DNA of 64,000 bases from Sciurus carolinensis (taxonomy: Eukaryota > Chordata > Mammalia > Rodentia > Sciuridae). The notes under the pieces were generated by a model. It worked only from the letters and a program-made list of their open reading frames with translations. It did no database searches and was not told where the DNA came from. Shown here piece by piece: positions 22,821 through 36,040 of this stretch; within the stretch, counting starts at the first letter, position 1; each line of letters begins with the position of its first letter. The position numbers were made by a program, and so were the translations under genes. The stretch lies in assembly GCF_902686445.1 (NCBI RefSeq), contig NC_062220.1:94116143-94180142 (forward strand), written 5' to 3'.

Positions 22821-22898
22821 TTTTCTGAGAATGTCTTTCAGCTGCAGATGATCAGGAAGTAGTCTGCCCGAATACACCAATCTCTGGTCCTTTGTCAA
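22821..22898 (-). CDS. HERPUD2: HERPUD2 coding exon 2 (ubiquitin-like domain core)
   Basis: The acceptor is 'tatcccctag' and the donor CAGAAAA|gtaagc. The exon is 78 nt, exactly 26 codons, from LTKDQRLVYSG to LKDILRK. The motif QRLVYSGRLLPDH is the counterpart of the ubiquitin stretch Q-x-L-I-F-A-G-K-x-L, placing this exon in the middle of the fold. It is too short to be a convincing open frame alone and was recognised from the protein match and splice sites. HERPUD2 is a paralogue of HERPUD1 (HERP), an ER-membrane protein of the ER-associated degradation machinery. A similar role for HERPUD2 is family knowledge. Confidence 0.95.
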
Positions 22899-23237
22899 CT
22901 AGGGGATAAAGAAAAGAATTCAACTTTATTAATTATACAAACTTAAAGTTGGGAAAGCATGACTAAATATAGGTGAAATAAAACTTCCTCTAGGGATAAT
23001 TAAGCAAAAAACTGACATAAATTAATAATTTGTTTTTCTAAATTCTACTTAAGTGCTCAGCAAATAGCAGCATACCTATAATAAAATAATACAAATAATT
23101 ACGATATTTTTTAAATGTGGCCAAAAAAGAGATAAATTGGTAATCTTTTCAACTATGATGCACACACGACTATCATTAAAAACTTTGAGAATGCATAAAT
23201 GAGAAAAATGTTTGACCTTTATTATGGCCAACAATAA

Positions 23238-23420
23238 GCCAGGCATGATGGTGTGCACTTATAATCCCAGAGACTCTGGGGGATGAGGCAAGGGGATCAT
23301 GAGTTCATGGACAGCCTGGACAACTCAGCAAGATACTGTCTCAAAAAATTAAAAGGGCTGGAAATGTGGCTTGGTGAGCAAGGTGCCCCTGGGTTCAATT
23401 CCCAGCACATACACAAAAGA
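23238..23420 (+). mobile_element. B1-ID composite SINE
   Basis: A 7SL/B1-like half ('gccaggcatgatggtg', 'tgtctcaaaaaa') is followed by an ID-like half ('gggctggaaatgtggctt', 'gggttcaattcccagcac'). Confidence 0.85.
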
Positions 23421-24225
23421 ATTTAAGTAGTCAACAACAGGATAAATTTTCAAGGTCACCAGAGTTATTTGGCATTGTTTTGTCAGTTTTTAATCTAAAA
23501 TACATACATAAGATTTATTTTCTTCTTTACAACATAATGCAGAACAATTTATTGGTTTTAATTCGAGTCATTTGAATTTAATTACAATTCGGGTATCTAT
23601 TCTAATTTTTATTACCTCTGACATTGTGCTTCATATATTTTCAAAAATCCAAGACTTGAAAAAAATTAACAAAAGTACTTGAAGACTCAGTTGCCATCTC
23701 TATATGCAACCCAGGACACAAAAAATGTCCTGGTTAGCTGTCATATTTTATTCTTAATGATAAATCTGCTAATATTCACATGGCTTGCATATTTGAAATT
23801 AAAGCATTTGTGTTAGTCTCCATAAGACTTATCTGCAGGCAAGCGGTCCTTGAATTCTATTAAAAAAATATCAGCTATATCAACTGTTAAACCCAAAAAT
23901 CAAAATCCAAGCTCCAATTATAACAATTTTTAAACAGACTATATGTTCAACATGACTACTACAAAAGAGTCATATATTAAAACTAGTTGTAATAGAAATT
24001 GTCCTACTGACTAAGAGCTGTGGTTCAGGCATGCTTATACCCCAAAGACAAAGGAAAAGGCACAGTTAGCCGAGATACTTAACTATTAGGTACAGTTTGT
24101 CCTGGAAGCATTTTTGAGTCATTTCTAAAATATACAAATACACACTCCCATATGTATGTAAACAACCAAATATGACATGAGATTTTTTTAGATAAAATCA
24201 CAAGCCTCCAAATTTCTTATCAATA

Positions 24226-25045
24226 CATATAAAGTTTGAGAGGGGGTACTGCAATGTTGTGAAATACGTATTTGGTCTTCATCTCATTTCCTTCCAATAC
24301 AGCTCCTAAAATCCCTGAACTCTCCAGTGATAAGAGTATCTCTTGAATGCTAAGGAATGATTGGTGGCTGGGGCTCCCTAGAGAGCTCACATGATTAAAG
24401 GGTTAAAAATTTCAGTCTCACCCTCCAACTTCCAAAAGGAGGGGCCAAAGTTTGAATTAGCAAACCAATGACCAATGATTTAATCAATCATGCCTATGTA
24501 ATGAAGCATCCATAAAACCCCAAAAGGACTAAGTTCGGAGAAATTTCTCATTGCAGAATACCTTAGTATTTGTAGATCCTAGAAGGTGGTGTTCAGAAAG
24601 GACACAAAAGCTCTCCAAAACCCCTTCTCCCATATCTCACCTTATGCATCTCTTCCATCTGGTCTTTCATCTGATCCTTTATAATATCCTTTAGAATATA
24701 TGAGTAAATATAAGCCAAGTGTTTCCCTGAGTTTTATGAGCTGCTCTAGCAAACTAACCAACCCAAAAGGGAATCTAGAGAACCCTCATTTATAGCAGGT
24801 TGGTCAGAAACACAGGCCACTATATGTTCTTATACCGAGCATCTGAAGTCGGGCAGGGGTGGGATCTCGTGGGACTGAGCACATCTCCAGACGGTGTCAG
24901 AATTCAATTGAATTAAAGGACACCCAGTGGGTGTCTGCTGGAGAATTAGCTGCAATTATCTGCTTGCTAGTGGGGAGAAATTCTCACACATTTTGTCCAC
25001 CAGAGGTCACAGAAGTATCTGTATTGAGTTCTGTGGATGGTTGAA
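24226..25045 (+). mobile_element. ERVL-type LTR (MER21-like)
   Basis: Diagnostic strings are 'cctatgtaatgaagcatcc', 'ataaaaccccaaaaggact', 'tgagctgctctagcaaacta', 'ggtcagaaacacaggccac' and 'aggacacccagtgggtgtc'. They follow a well-known mammalian ERVL LTR of the MER21 group, as I recall it. The 61-codon open frame at 24859-25044 falls inside this LTR and is not a gene. Confidence 0.65.
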
Positions 25046-25403
25046 GAAACTGAGTTTTCTTTTTTGTTTTCTTCTCCCATACCCTTACCATCAATGAAGT
25101 GTAAAGTGTAAATTACATAAACATAAGTTAAATGCTAAGTAAATAATGAATGATGTTAACCCCTGGCAAAAATGAATTATCTAATGCCTTATAAATTTCT
25201 ACAATGTAATTATTGAAGGAGAGCCCAGTTACAGACCCAACCAACTTCATTTTTTCCCTTTCTAATTCCATTTACCTCTTTTAACTTGTTTTCTCTCTCA
25301 CTTTTTTTATAAAAAAAATTTTTAGTTGTAAATAGACACAATACCTTTATTTTATTTATTTATTTATTTAAAATATATGTTTATATTTGTAGATGAACCT
25401 TTA

Positions 25404-25501
25404 ATTTTATTTTTTTATTTTTTTTGTGGTGCTGAGGATCAAACCCAGTGCCTCATGTGTGCTAGGCAAGCACTCTACCACTGAGCTACAACTTCAGCCC
25501 C
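25404..25501 (-). mobile_element. ID SINE
   Basis: Reverse ID: 'gtggtgctgaggatcaaacc', 'aggcaagcactctaccactg' and 'agctacaacttcagcccc', with a T-run at 25404-25425 as the reversed A-tail. Confidence 0.88.
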
Positions 25502-25502
25502 C

Positions 25503-26105
25503 TGATATCTTCTGCAGATATCTTAGATTCCAGGACCAGCAGTCTGATTGATAAGCATCTTTATGATGAGGAAATAAAATTATCCCTAAGCAATGGCAAG
25601 TCTCACAGAACAGATCATCCCATGATTAGAGTGCCCCACTAAGCAGGAACAATTACCTCATGACAGAAACACCCTAACCCTATGACAGAAGCATCCCATG
25701 ACTGAAGCAAGGCTGCCCACCTAAGCAGGAACAGTCATCTCAGTTAGGAACTGAACTGTACCCCACTCAAGTGATGATGACCTTCCCAGAGCTTCACAGA
25801 ACCAATCCTTAGATAATGATCAACCAGATCAAGATGGCCTGCCAGTTATGCAAATACCTAACCCATCTGAGTCCCCAACTTTGCTTTTTTTTCCTATAAA
25901 ACCTCAAATTTCTGTCAGTCCCTGAAAGACAGATTGTTGATCACTGAATTCCTAATCTATCCCTGTGTGGTCACACTGATTAAAGCTCTGTTAGTGCCCT
26001 TCACCACTGCTATCTCCTCGATTGGCATACTGGGACAGGTGGCCAAGTCTGGTCTGTTGAGATCCCCAGAGCCAGGACCTGCACCCTAGAACTCTGGAAA
26101 CATTA
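25503..26105 (+). mobile_element. Solitary retroviral LTR with U3 direct repeats
   Basis: A U3-like block contains an imperfect direct repeat: 'catcccatgattagag...ctaagcaggaacaatt' (about 25617-25652) and 'catcccatgactgaag...ctaagcaggaacagtc' (about 25688-25735). 'tttcctataaaacctc' (about 25891) is a TATA-like box, 'gattaaagctctgtt' (about 25978) a poly(A)-signal-like site, and the tail is 'tgttgagatccccagagcc'. The layout suggests a class I (gammaretrovirus-like) LTR. The edges are approximate and I saw no internal viral genes beside it. Confidence 0.55.
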
Positions 26106-26199
26106 TACTAGAACCTAAAGAAGTTTCTTTAATAAGTATTACAGCCATCAAATTATCACTTTTTCACTAGATCAAACATTTAATCAATAGATACTTCTG

Positions 26200-27560
26200 T
26201 TGTATCATTATTCTGCGTAAAGGACATCTTTTTATGAATGTTTGTACCTTACTATAAAAATTCTCAAACATACACAAAGTGGAGGAAATAAAATGAATCC
26301 CCAGGTACCATCTTCAAGAACTCTTAAAATAAAAAAAAATAAAAAAAAGAACTCTTAAAATACTCAGCTTCAATCATTGCCAACATTCTTTTATTCTTGT
26401 TTCATCTATTCTATTCCCTTTTCTCTTTCTCCCTCACCCAAAGAAAGTATTTTAACACAAACTCCATACATCATCTCTTTCTACCTGTAAAGATTTAGTG
26501 TGTATCTGTAACCAGTTTTCTTAAAGTATCCACAATGTTACTACATTCAACAAAAGAATAATTCCTTATTATGTAATACAATGCAGTTCAATTTTTCCCA
26601 CCTACTCAAAAATGTTCTTTTAGAGATGGTTTGTCTCAGTCAGAATTCAAACAAGGTTCACTCACAGGATTGGACTGTTATATCTCTTTTACTCTTTTAA
26701 CAGTTCCACTTCCTTCTAATTTTGCCATGTTATTTGCTGAAGGAATCATGGAATCTGTCTTATAGAATTTCCCAATCTGTTCTGGCTGACTGTATCCTCC
26801 TGGTACTATACACTAGCGGTTAGCTATAGAGGGTTGATTATATTCAGATCCTTCTTCTTTGACAAGAGTACTTTATAACAGTGCTATGTGCTTCCTGCAT
26901 CACATCATTATCAGCATGTGTGGATTAGATGATCCACTTTTAGTAAAGTTGAGATAGATCAATGAGTTCAGATACCGTCAGCCTAATCTATCCCTTACAA
27001 AGTTCCCATGAACCTTACTAATTACCTACATTCACTTACCTAGATATATTATTTCATTATGGTAGAGAACTGTTATTTTTAATCCTATAAATCCTCCTGT
27101 ATTTATTAGATACAATTCTTCTAAAAGAACTTAACCTCATCAAATATCTGGTTACCCAGTTCATATAATCAGCAAAGATGTACACACAATTCTTTCCTTT
27201 TATTACTTTTCAAGGTGACAATGCAAGCCACCTCTACAGTGACCAATGAACTTTCTTTTTAGTATCATTACGAGCTTGCAGAATTTTATGTTTTTCAATG
27301 TAAAGACATCTTTTCTCCCCCTTTTTTTTATCCTCACATTGTTCCATCTTTTGGCCAGCAGAAGACCCTTCAAGTTGGCTCCAGTGTCGTTTTGGCATGA
27401 TCTGTATCTACTCTAACAGTTTCCCTTTTTTTCAGACACAAACACCCAGGTTCATTCTCTACACTTACAGACCTGGAATCAGTCACTACTCCAGGAGCCT
27501 TGATTCCTTTTAACAGGAACTGGTATCTGAAGACCAAAATCTGAGAGACAACAAGAGTTT
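26200..27560 (+). mobile_element. Ancient L1M 3' UTR fragment
   Basis: The order of motifs ('caatcattgccaacattctt', 'gtatctgtaaccagttttc', 'acctggaatcagtcactactcc', 'aggagccttgattcctttta') resembles the long 3' UTR of old mammalian L1 (L1M) elements. No reading frame survives. A related fragment may continue at 27960-28340. Confidence 0.45.
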
Positions 27561-29399
27561 ATTTTACTTGTCATAACTTCTGAAATTCTTCAGTGAGTAA
27601 AGCTAGAAAAGTATTTTTTTAGAAAGAGAAACTTAAATCCTGAGTTCAGATTTTTATTTCCCATTTCAATTAAACATTTTTTACTTATGTTATCTTCTTC
27701 CTGAAAACCTTGATTACTAATAATCAACACCATGCCATTAGCAAATGTACTTATTTGTTTTCTCCTGCCATATAATTGTTCCTATAATATTGTATGAAAT
27801 CTTAAAATTTCCTGTAGCATTTTTCTAGCCTTCGGATATATGCCACTAGAAATATGCAGTCAAAATACTGTGTTTCAAAGTAACTTGAAATAATTCTTCT
27901 CTCTACTGTCACCCTTCTCATATTGTTAAATTCTTATATTTCTTCTTGGGAATTATTTTCTATTTAATTTGGGGTTTGTTGAATTATATATGACATACAT
28001 GGCAATAAAGTTAAAACTTTACAAGGTACAGAGAAATTTAGTTTCTGTCCTCTGTACCCCTTATAATTTTAATTACTTTTCATCATTTTTTTAACAATAT
28101 AACAAACCTAAATATACATCCTTCTATTTCTCCTCCTTTCTTACCTAAAAGGTTGAACACTATACTTAACTTCCAAAAACCTTGTTTTCTCAATATACTC
28201 TGGATATTATACCATAAAAGTATAGAGATACTTTCCTATTCTTTTTGACAAACACATAATAACCCATTATATGGAAGTATTATAGTTTACTAACAAATAT
28301 TTGAACATTTCCAGGTCCTTGGTATTAAAATAGTGTGTTTTTCCCTCATATTATTCTATGTGCTTATGCATTCCTCCCAAAGCATCCTAGAAAAAGATCA
28401 ATAATGATTTATGAAAGTTATCTTGAGAATGGCAAGGTAAAAACATATGTGCAATGGATTCCCGAGAAAAGGAGGGGAGGATAGTAATAAACAGTAAATA
28501 TATACAATTTAAAAGGTGTTTTACATTAAAGGAAAGGGAAGAAATAGAATAATAGCTATAAAGTGATCATCCAGACTACTACTGATTCTTCAATCAAGAT
28601 AAAAAACTCAAAATTAAAGATTTTGAGTACTCCCGAGTTCAAAAACTATGGGTCCCAGTTTGAAAACACATATAATTAAATTTTAAGAGTTAACATGATC
28701 TTATTTGACCCAAAATATAGTTGACTAAACTAGTATTAACTAGTAGCCCAGAGAGAAAATGGTAATGCCTTATCCCAAAATTATTCTTAAAGCCTACCCC
28801 TATGAACAGAAAGGCTGGGCAATAGCAAAGTCCCTCATTCAGACAAGGGAAAGACCCAACAGCACCCAGCAAAAGAGCCCGACATTTGCAAAGACACCCC
28901 AGTCTTTCCCACTGGCACCTCTGGGAGAAGGATCAAAGCACAGAAAAAACATTATGGAGCATTTATACACTTCATCCAAATGACTGTTCTTTGCCCCTAA
29001 CAGAGTCCCTTGCTAAATTTTCCATCCAATTCTAAAAGCTAGGTTTCTTCATATGAGTTACAAATTTGTCTCTCTATCTAAGTCCTCTCTCTCTCCCTCT
29101 CAGACCCAGACTCTCATATACAACTGCGGTAACACATGACACCTTCAGATGTCTTAATAGGCAACTCAAAGCCAAACTGTCTACAATGGATCTCAATTCC
29201 TAATTCCTTAAAACTTTTTTCCCATTTCCCATTTTTTCCCTATCCTAAAACAACTTGCCACCAGCAGAATACATGAGCATAATTCTCCATTCTTCTTTCT
29301 TTTATCTTGCCTCTCATACCTGACTGGCAGTAAGTCCTACAGATAATATCTACAAGTTCCTCACAGATCTGATTACATTTTTCCATCTCCATCGCCTAA

Positions 29400-29900
29400 T
29401 CTAAATGATTATCACTTACCTGGGCTTCTGCAATAGCCTCTTAATTGGTTTCCTTGCTTCCATTCTGAAATCCGCAGTTGGTGTGATCTTTTAAAAACAA
29501 AATTCACTCCTTTCACTCTCTCATAGATCACCACTATACTGAATTTAATTCTAATTCCTTAACCATGGCCAGAAGGGGCATCCATCTCTCTCCAACCTCT
29601 GCTGATAGTATTCTTTCTCTCTCATTAGAGAGAGAGGCATTCACTTAGATCCTCAAGTTCTTCCCCAACTCAAGACACTCTTCCAAGCACTATTCTCTTC
29701 CAGCTCCTATGTAACTGGCTATTAATCATCTTTTAGACCTTAGTTTTAAAAAACCTCCTCAGCAAGGTCCTCCCTGACTTACAAACTTAATACAGTATTC
29801 CCTTTCACACACACTGCTTATTTCCTTCCGAACATAAATCACAATCTGTAATTGCATTCACATTTGTATCTCTAAATGGAACATGAATGTCAAGAACAAA
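29400..29900 (+). mobile_element. L2 LINE 3' fragment
   Basis: 'aaggtcctccctgacttacaaac' and the following C/T-rich text match the L2 3' region. Short L2-tail-like pieces also occur at about 34430-34510 and 63695-63775. Confidence 0.5.
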
Positions 29901-30787
29901 AAGGTCCATATCCCTGTTAGTGAAAATAGTAAAAACCACTGAGTTGTGTACTTTAAGAGAGCAAATTTTATAGCATGTAAATTATAATTCAATAAGAAAA
30001 ATACTGTTACTCTCAACTGAATATTCAAATGCCTTCAGAAAATCTGAAGTTTTAAAAGGAAAAGGAATTCTTCCATTTTACTGACTGAAAACAGTAAAAT
30101 AAGTTTCTTATGTGCCTAAATTAGACAAGAAATGAGACTTGAAATTTTTTCTGTCACTAAAAATATTGCCTCTTCAGTTTAATTTAATGTAAATATCAGG
30201 TGAAACACTTGTCAGACATAACTAATGACAGTAACAACTGAATTTTCAACCAGTTATTTTGGAATTATAAGCTACAGCATTAAGGAAGGTACAGACTGAG
30301 ATCTCAATCTAAATTAAATTCAACTTCAAATTATACTGTTATATTGTGTGCATGTGCAAATATATAACAACAAATCCCATTAATATGTACAATAAAAAAA
30401 TGTGGAAAAAGTTTTCAATTCAACTTGCAAAACTGATATAATTTTATTTCTCCAGACTTGCTAATAACATTTTCCTCTATTGAAAATTTCCTTTTTATAT
30501 TAGTTCAGATAAGTGATACTGGCTGCTATAACAAATTTCAAGATCTCAGTAGCTTAACATGATAAAGATCATTTTTCTCTGAATTTAAAAAAAATACAGG
30601 GTATCCTTATACGTAAGAAATCATAAAATTCAGGATTAGCAAATCAAAAAGTGCTAACTAAATTGTCAATTAAAAGATTCTACTGACTCCACAGAGTAAC
30701 ATAAGTAAAACTATTTCTGTTAACACCACCACCATTCTTCCTAGGACTCACTCCTATAACAAACAGCAGACCCTGTCAGATACACAT

Positions 30788-31003
30788 TTTTGGGGGGGTG
30801 GGGAGTGGTACCAGGGATTGAACTCAGGGACACTCAACCACTTAGCCACATCCCCGGCCCTATTTTGTATTTATTTATAGTTAGGGTCTCAGTGAGTTGC
30901 TTAGTACCTCCCTGTGGCTGAGGCTGGCTTTGAACTCTCCATCCCCCTGCCTCAGCCTCCCAAGTCACTGAGATTACAAGTGTGCACCACCACAACCAGC
31001 CAG
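30788..31003 (-). mobile_element. B1-ID composite SINE
   Basis: Reverse order: the ID half ('gggattgaactcaggg', 'cttagccacatccccggccc') comes first, then the B1 half ('tgcctcagcctcccaag', 'attacaagtgtgcaccacc'). Confidence 0.9.
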
Positions 31004-32414
31004 GTACACATCTATTATCACTTCCACTGTACTACCCTAGACAAAACTGGTCATATATGGTAGAGCAGAGACAGCAAACAACAAGATGAAGATCAAGATA
31101 GAAACATCCTAACAATACTCCTAGCCTAGAGACAGAACTGTTCCGTTCAAAATAAACAGCTGCTTAACTTTAATAAACAGTGGGTCAAAAAAGTTCTGCT
31201 ACTCACTTAACAGACATTGCAAAATAACAAAGCAACAAAAGTTCACCTGATTGTATATTATTCAAAAGTAAGTCCAAATCTGAAGATTTTTCTTTTTTAA
31301 ATGCTTATACATACACCATTATTGAAACTTGAAAGTTTAACTAGACATCAAACACAAATGAAAATGAATCCCACTATTATATATAATTGAAATATACCAA
31401 TACAAAATATTTTTAAATAAAAAGGTAAAATATTATCCAACTCAAATACATGTAAAATATTCACAAGGATGTGAGAGCTGAGTTTACAAAACCAACAAGA
31501 TTTTTATATTTCAAAAAATTCACAGTATTAGAGGATTAAATTTTTTATGTGAAGGACTAAATGTGTCTCATAATTATGTCTGGCTTAAAAATCAGATTTC
31601 TACTACATCTGACTTAAGCATAATCAAATTTCACCTACTAATTTTAAAATGTTAATTTTTAAAATTTAAAATATCTTGTGTGTCAGTTGCTCAATAAGAG
31701 TAATCTTCAACTGACAAGATAGTTTAAATAATTGATAGTTCAAATCCTTTAAAAGTAATAACTATTAACATTTCAGTAGTTACATATAGTTTAGTTACAA
31801 GTGTCAAATAGTTTTAAAGCACTGGGTACAAGGAAGTGCACAAAATTTCTGTAGAAAATGAATTGTGTGAATTTGTACTGGAATATATCTCCCTTCCATT
31901 TCCAATTAAATTCACCCAATCTAAAGTCCCAGGATATTCAGAAACACTGTAGCACAGTTACCCAAACAGCCTTGACCTATTAGTTCCCTGCAGCAATAAC
32001 TGACACACAGACTTAAGAGTAATATTCTGGAATTGCAAAGGGACATTCCCTGCTTAGCAGTTTCCAATCACAGGCCATTTACATATCAGATGCATGTACA
32101 ATAGAGACTACCCAAACATAGAAACTATGACAGGCCACAAGAAAGTATTTTGTAACCTTAGGATATTATATTCCCATATCTTCCCTATAAATTTATTAGC
32201 ATAAACAGAAATAACTACACATTAGACTGATAAGTGTCAGCACAATAGAAAAGCTATATTATCCATTCATCACAGCTGTTAGACAACAAATCATTCAAAC
32301 ACACACATTTCTTTTTATAGTGGAATTGGTTCTTTTTAGTTTACAGGTATATAATTGACATGGCCAAGACCCTAAATGCCTTTCTTCATCTACTCTACAG
32401 TCATCATATCTAAT

Positions 32415-32640
32415 GTGAATAGAATAAATAAGAGCCTAGGTTTTTCAGTCAAACCAATCTGGACCCAAATTCTAATTCTACTGAGAGTTCTATGATCTTG
32501 GGGAAAAAAAAAAAAATCACCAAACTTAAGTTTCCTCATCTACAAAATGAGCTAATAATAAACTTATGTTGTAAGGTGTCTATGAGAAATAAATGTGATA
32601 AAGCATATCAAGTAGAATTACACAATAACAACTACTTAAC
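32415..32640 (+). mobile_element. MIR SINE
   Basis: 'tttcctcatctacaaaatg' and the following 'ttgtaaggtgtctatgagaaat' match the MIR core and 3' part. Confidence 0.6.
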
Positions 32641-34998
32641 AAATGGAATTTTAAAAATCAGAGCAGATGAATAAAAGGATTATAGACAAATCAATAGTAT
32701 ATAAAGAGAAACAAAGTAAAAATTCTCAAAACATCTTTTCTAAAAAAGCATTAATGCATGATTAAACCAAACATTACCTTTGGAGTACTTTTATTTTTCC
32801 AAAAAGACATTAGAAGGCTATAAAGAACTTCAAGTAATGAAAGAAATTTTAGTCAGCAGTCATTAAAAATTTTCAACTTAGTCTATTTTTCATCAACCTT
32901 CACATTCAATTTGAAAGTACTTTTGTTCACAAATGGTTTTAAAAATTTGAACTATATTGCTAGGTAACATAAAACCCTCTTAAATTTATTAAAATTTTAT
33001 AAGACAACAGTCTTACAAAACAAAAAGTATCTACATGTATGGATTATAACTCCTTGAAGTCAACAGTTCTGAGGCAATTATGCTGGCAGGTTTTTAAAAT
33101 GACCCAAGTAAGGTAATAGAGAATTATAAAAATAACAGCTACAAATTTTAAATGATATAATACAAGCTACTTCCTCTGAAAATGAATTGAAGACTTCCTT
33201 CTGGATTGTAGGCAATTTGGTTATGGAATGTTGTTATATTCTCAGAATAGAATCTATATGACTAGTTCCATTCTTGCTTCTTTAATTCTAACAGAATCTC
33301 AGAGTAAAAGAACAACTTGAAACAGCACAGACTGGATTGGCTCATCAGACAAGTTAGAAGACCTAAATATTCAAAGTGACTGATTTAGTTTAACAACAAG
33401 AAGAGCAAAACAGAAGGAATGTACCCAGAAGGAGGCAAACAATCAAGAGGCACTCTGACCCCATTACTGGAAAATGGGAACCAGAGAATACAAGTCCCAG
33501 AAAGATTTGCCTTTAACACTGAATTCAGGGTGAGTCAGGTCCATCTTAGTTAGCATTTGCATATAAGAACAGATAGTAAGAAGAAATAAATTAAATTTAA
33601 TTGGACTTAAGAGATTTATACTTTTTTAAGTTTTCTTAGTCCATTCTAACTGAATGAAATTAAGTTCAACCACTTAGGTATCTATATCTCTGAAAACTAA
33701 GTCTAAACTCAGATCGGGCTCCCAAACTCAAGTGAAAGTGGCCTTTCTTGACAGGTATCTTCATCATCTTGTAGTAATTACCTAAATTTCAGATTTCACA
33801 CTACAGGCCAATTTTAAGACCTAAAAAATTAAAGTCATCAAGTAAAAAAAAATATCATATTAGAATTGGAGCCACACCTATCTACACATATTATCATCAA
33901 CACAAACTGGTACACTTCCCAGTTCCTAAACTAAATCCTAATGGATTATCAATACCACTCAAAGTTTACTACACTGCAAAAGAGCTCAATTCCACATCTG
34001 AAGTTTTTAATGACTTGGAAATATTTTCATAAATATGGCAACTGTCTAAATTCTTAACTAGAAAGTACCTTCCCCTTCACAGCTCATTAAAGATCTATCA
34101 TCTTTTTACTAAGGACTGTATTACTAAGTAATATAGTATAAAGTATCTAGTCATCAGCTCAACATTAACTAAGAAAGGATAGCTACAAAAAGAAAACTGT
34201 TAGATTCTGAGTTCTCTCCTCTCCTTAAAACTGTTATCAACGCTGTATGAAAATGTAAATGTCCCTGTGAACCTTTTCTTCAAATAGCTATACATTCCCC
34301 TAACCCCCACACCAGAACTGACCATTCCCTCTCTATGCTCCTACAGCACAGTATACCCCTCCTGTATAACACTAGTCACACAATAGTATAGTTATTTACT
34401 TACATGTCTATATCCCCCACTAGACCTGAGCTTCATAAGAGCAAAGGACAGTCATCATCATCTTTACATGGTTTAGATATTTGAATGCCAGGTCAAGAAA
34501 ATCCTAGTTAAATAAATAAATAAAGCTCAAGAAAATGTGCTTTCTGAGGGGAGAGGTACATGTGTAGTGAGTTTACAGGATGGGGAGTTGAATTTTAAAT
34601 ATTCACATGGAGATTAGGTCAACTCAATAACTGACCATAAAGCTGAGATCTTAAGACTTCAAGATTACATTTATAGAGTTTAGCAAAAATTCCATAACAG
34701 CATGTAAACACGTGACCTACCCTTAAAGGAATCCTAAAAAGACAACTTCAAATCTTTATTCTTCCCCTCCAGCAGTCCCCATTTACTTTCCCAAAAGCCA
34801 CTGCCACAGTAACCAAAGCCCTTCACCTACTCCTGACCCATCAGACCCAACTAGGGTAGTATCAACCAAAGTCATCAACTTTTCTCCTTATTACTGGGGG
34901 GAACTGCTCTGCTGCAAGGCCATGGAGCCCCTGCTTCCAAGTCCACCCACCTCAATCAGCAAATCTGTAAGGAAGAGGCTCAAGAAATGATCTCTTAA

Positions 34999-35263
34999 AA
35001 ACCAAACAGCAGTGGCCCGTGCCTGTAATCCCAGCAGCTCAGGAGGCTGAGACAGGAGAATCAAGTACAAGGTCAGCCTCAGTAAAACAAAGTCAGCCTC
35101 AGCAAAACAAAGTCAGCCTCAGCAAAAAACAAGGCACTCAAGCAACTCAGTGAGAACCTGTCTCAAAATAAAATATAAAATAGGACTGGGGATGTGGCTT
35201 GGTGGTCAAGTGCCCCTGAGTTCAATCCTCAGTCCCCCCCCCCAAAAAAACAAAACAAACAAA
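34999..35263 (+). mobile_element. B1-ID composite SINE with internal triplication
   Basis: The B1 half ('gtgcctgtaatcccagcagc') and ID half ('gactggggatgtggctt') are both clear. A 20-bp piece, gtcagcctcag(c/t)aaaacaaa, occurs three times in a row at 35072-35091, 35092-35111 and 35112-35131 (the last with one variant), making this copy longer than its relatives. Confidence 0.88.
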
Positions 35264-35265
35264 CA

Positions 35266-35409
35266 GCAGCCAAGAGTGGTGGCACATGCGGGTAGTCCCA
35301 GTTTCTTGGGGGCTGAGGCAGGAGGATCGCTTGAGCCCACAAACTGGAGAATAGCCGGGGGCAACATAGCAAGACCCTGTCTAAAAAAAAAAAAAAAAAA
35401 AAAAAAAAA
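35266..35409 (+). mobile_element. 7SL-derived monomer SINE (B1/FLAM-like)
   Basis: 'gtggtggcacatgcgggtag', 'ggctgaggcaggaggatcgc', 'ttgagccca' and 'aacatagcaagaccctgtct' plus a long A-tail. It lacks an ID half and keeps the 'gcttgagccca' form, so it belongs to a different 7SL family from its left neighbour. Confidence 0.85.
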
Positions 35410-35538
35410 CACCAAAGAGCACTTGAAACAAACAGTCAAATTGTCATTGTGAATGGACATAAGAAACATACTTCTGTTATACTATTGCTTAACTTTGAAA
35501 ATGTCCTGAATTTAAAATAACATTAAAAAGTGAATTTT

Positions 35539-35666
35539 GGGCTGCGGTTGTGGCTCAGTGGTAGAGCGTGTGCCTAGCATGTGTTAGGCACTGGGTTCAA
35601 CTCTCAGCACCACATATAAACAAATGAATAAAAATAAAAGTCCATCAACATCTAAAAAAAAATTTT
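35539..35666 (+). mobile_element. ID SINE with target-site duplication
   Basis: tRNA-like head 'gggctgcggttgtggctcag' and 'gggttcaactctcagcacc'. It is flanked by 'aagtgaatttt' at 35528-35538 and 35667-35677. Confidence 0.92.
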
Positions 35667-35946
35667 AAGTGAATTTTTAGAACTCCAAGGCCCATGTTGA
35701 TGATTACCATAGCTGTAAGGTACCATGAACAGTTGACTGGCTCAACCACTGTGATACTTCAAATTAATCTCTAATAATCATAACATAAACCTGCCAAATC
35801 TAATAACCATACAAAGTTTTCAGTGACATTTTTAACAGTAAACACATGCACGCCTGTCCAACTGTCATTAACCTGGAAATGACATTATACTATTTGACAA
35901 TCCACTTGGAGAAAACTTTCTGGAGGATAAAAAAAATGTTGGGTTT

Positions 35947-36040
35947 GGACTGGGGAGATAGCTCAGTTGGTAGAGTGCTCGCCTCGCAAGCACAAGGCCC
36001 TGAGTTCAATCCCCAGCACTGCAAAAGAAAAAAAAAAAAA
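35947..36040 (+). mobile_element. Young ID SINE with target-site duplication
   Basis: 'ggactggggagatagctcag', 'ttggtagagtgctcgcctcg' and 'gagttcaatccccagcactg' form a well-kept tRNA-like head with A and B boxes, followed by a pure A-tail. Perfect flanks 'aaaaaatgttgggttt' lie at 35931-35946 and 36041-36056. This suggests recent insertion. Confidence 0.93.

Noticed and set aside
35072..35131. Three 20-bp repeats as a regulatory array
   Set aside because: They lie wholly inside a B1-ID SINE and are better explained by slippage in that element.
35947..36040. Functional tRNA gene
   Set aside because: It has tRNA-like A and B boxes, but it carries an A-tail and target-site duplication and belongs to the ID SINE family.
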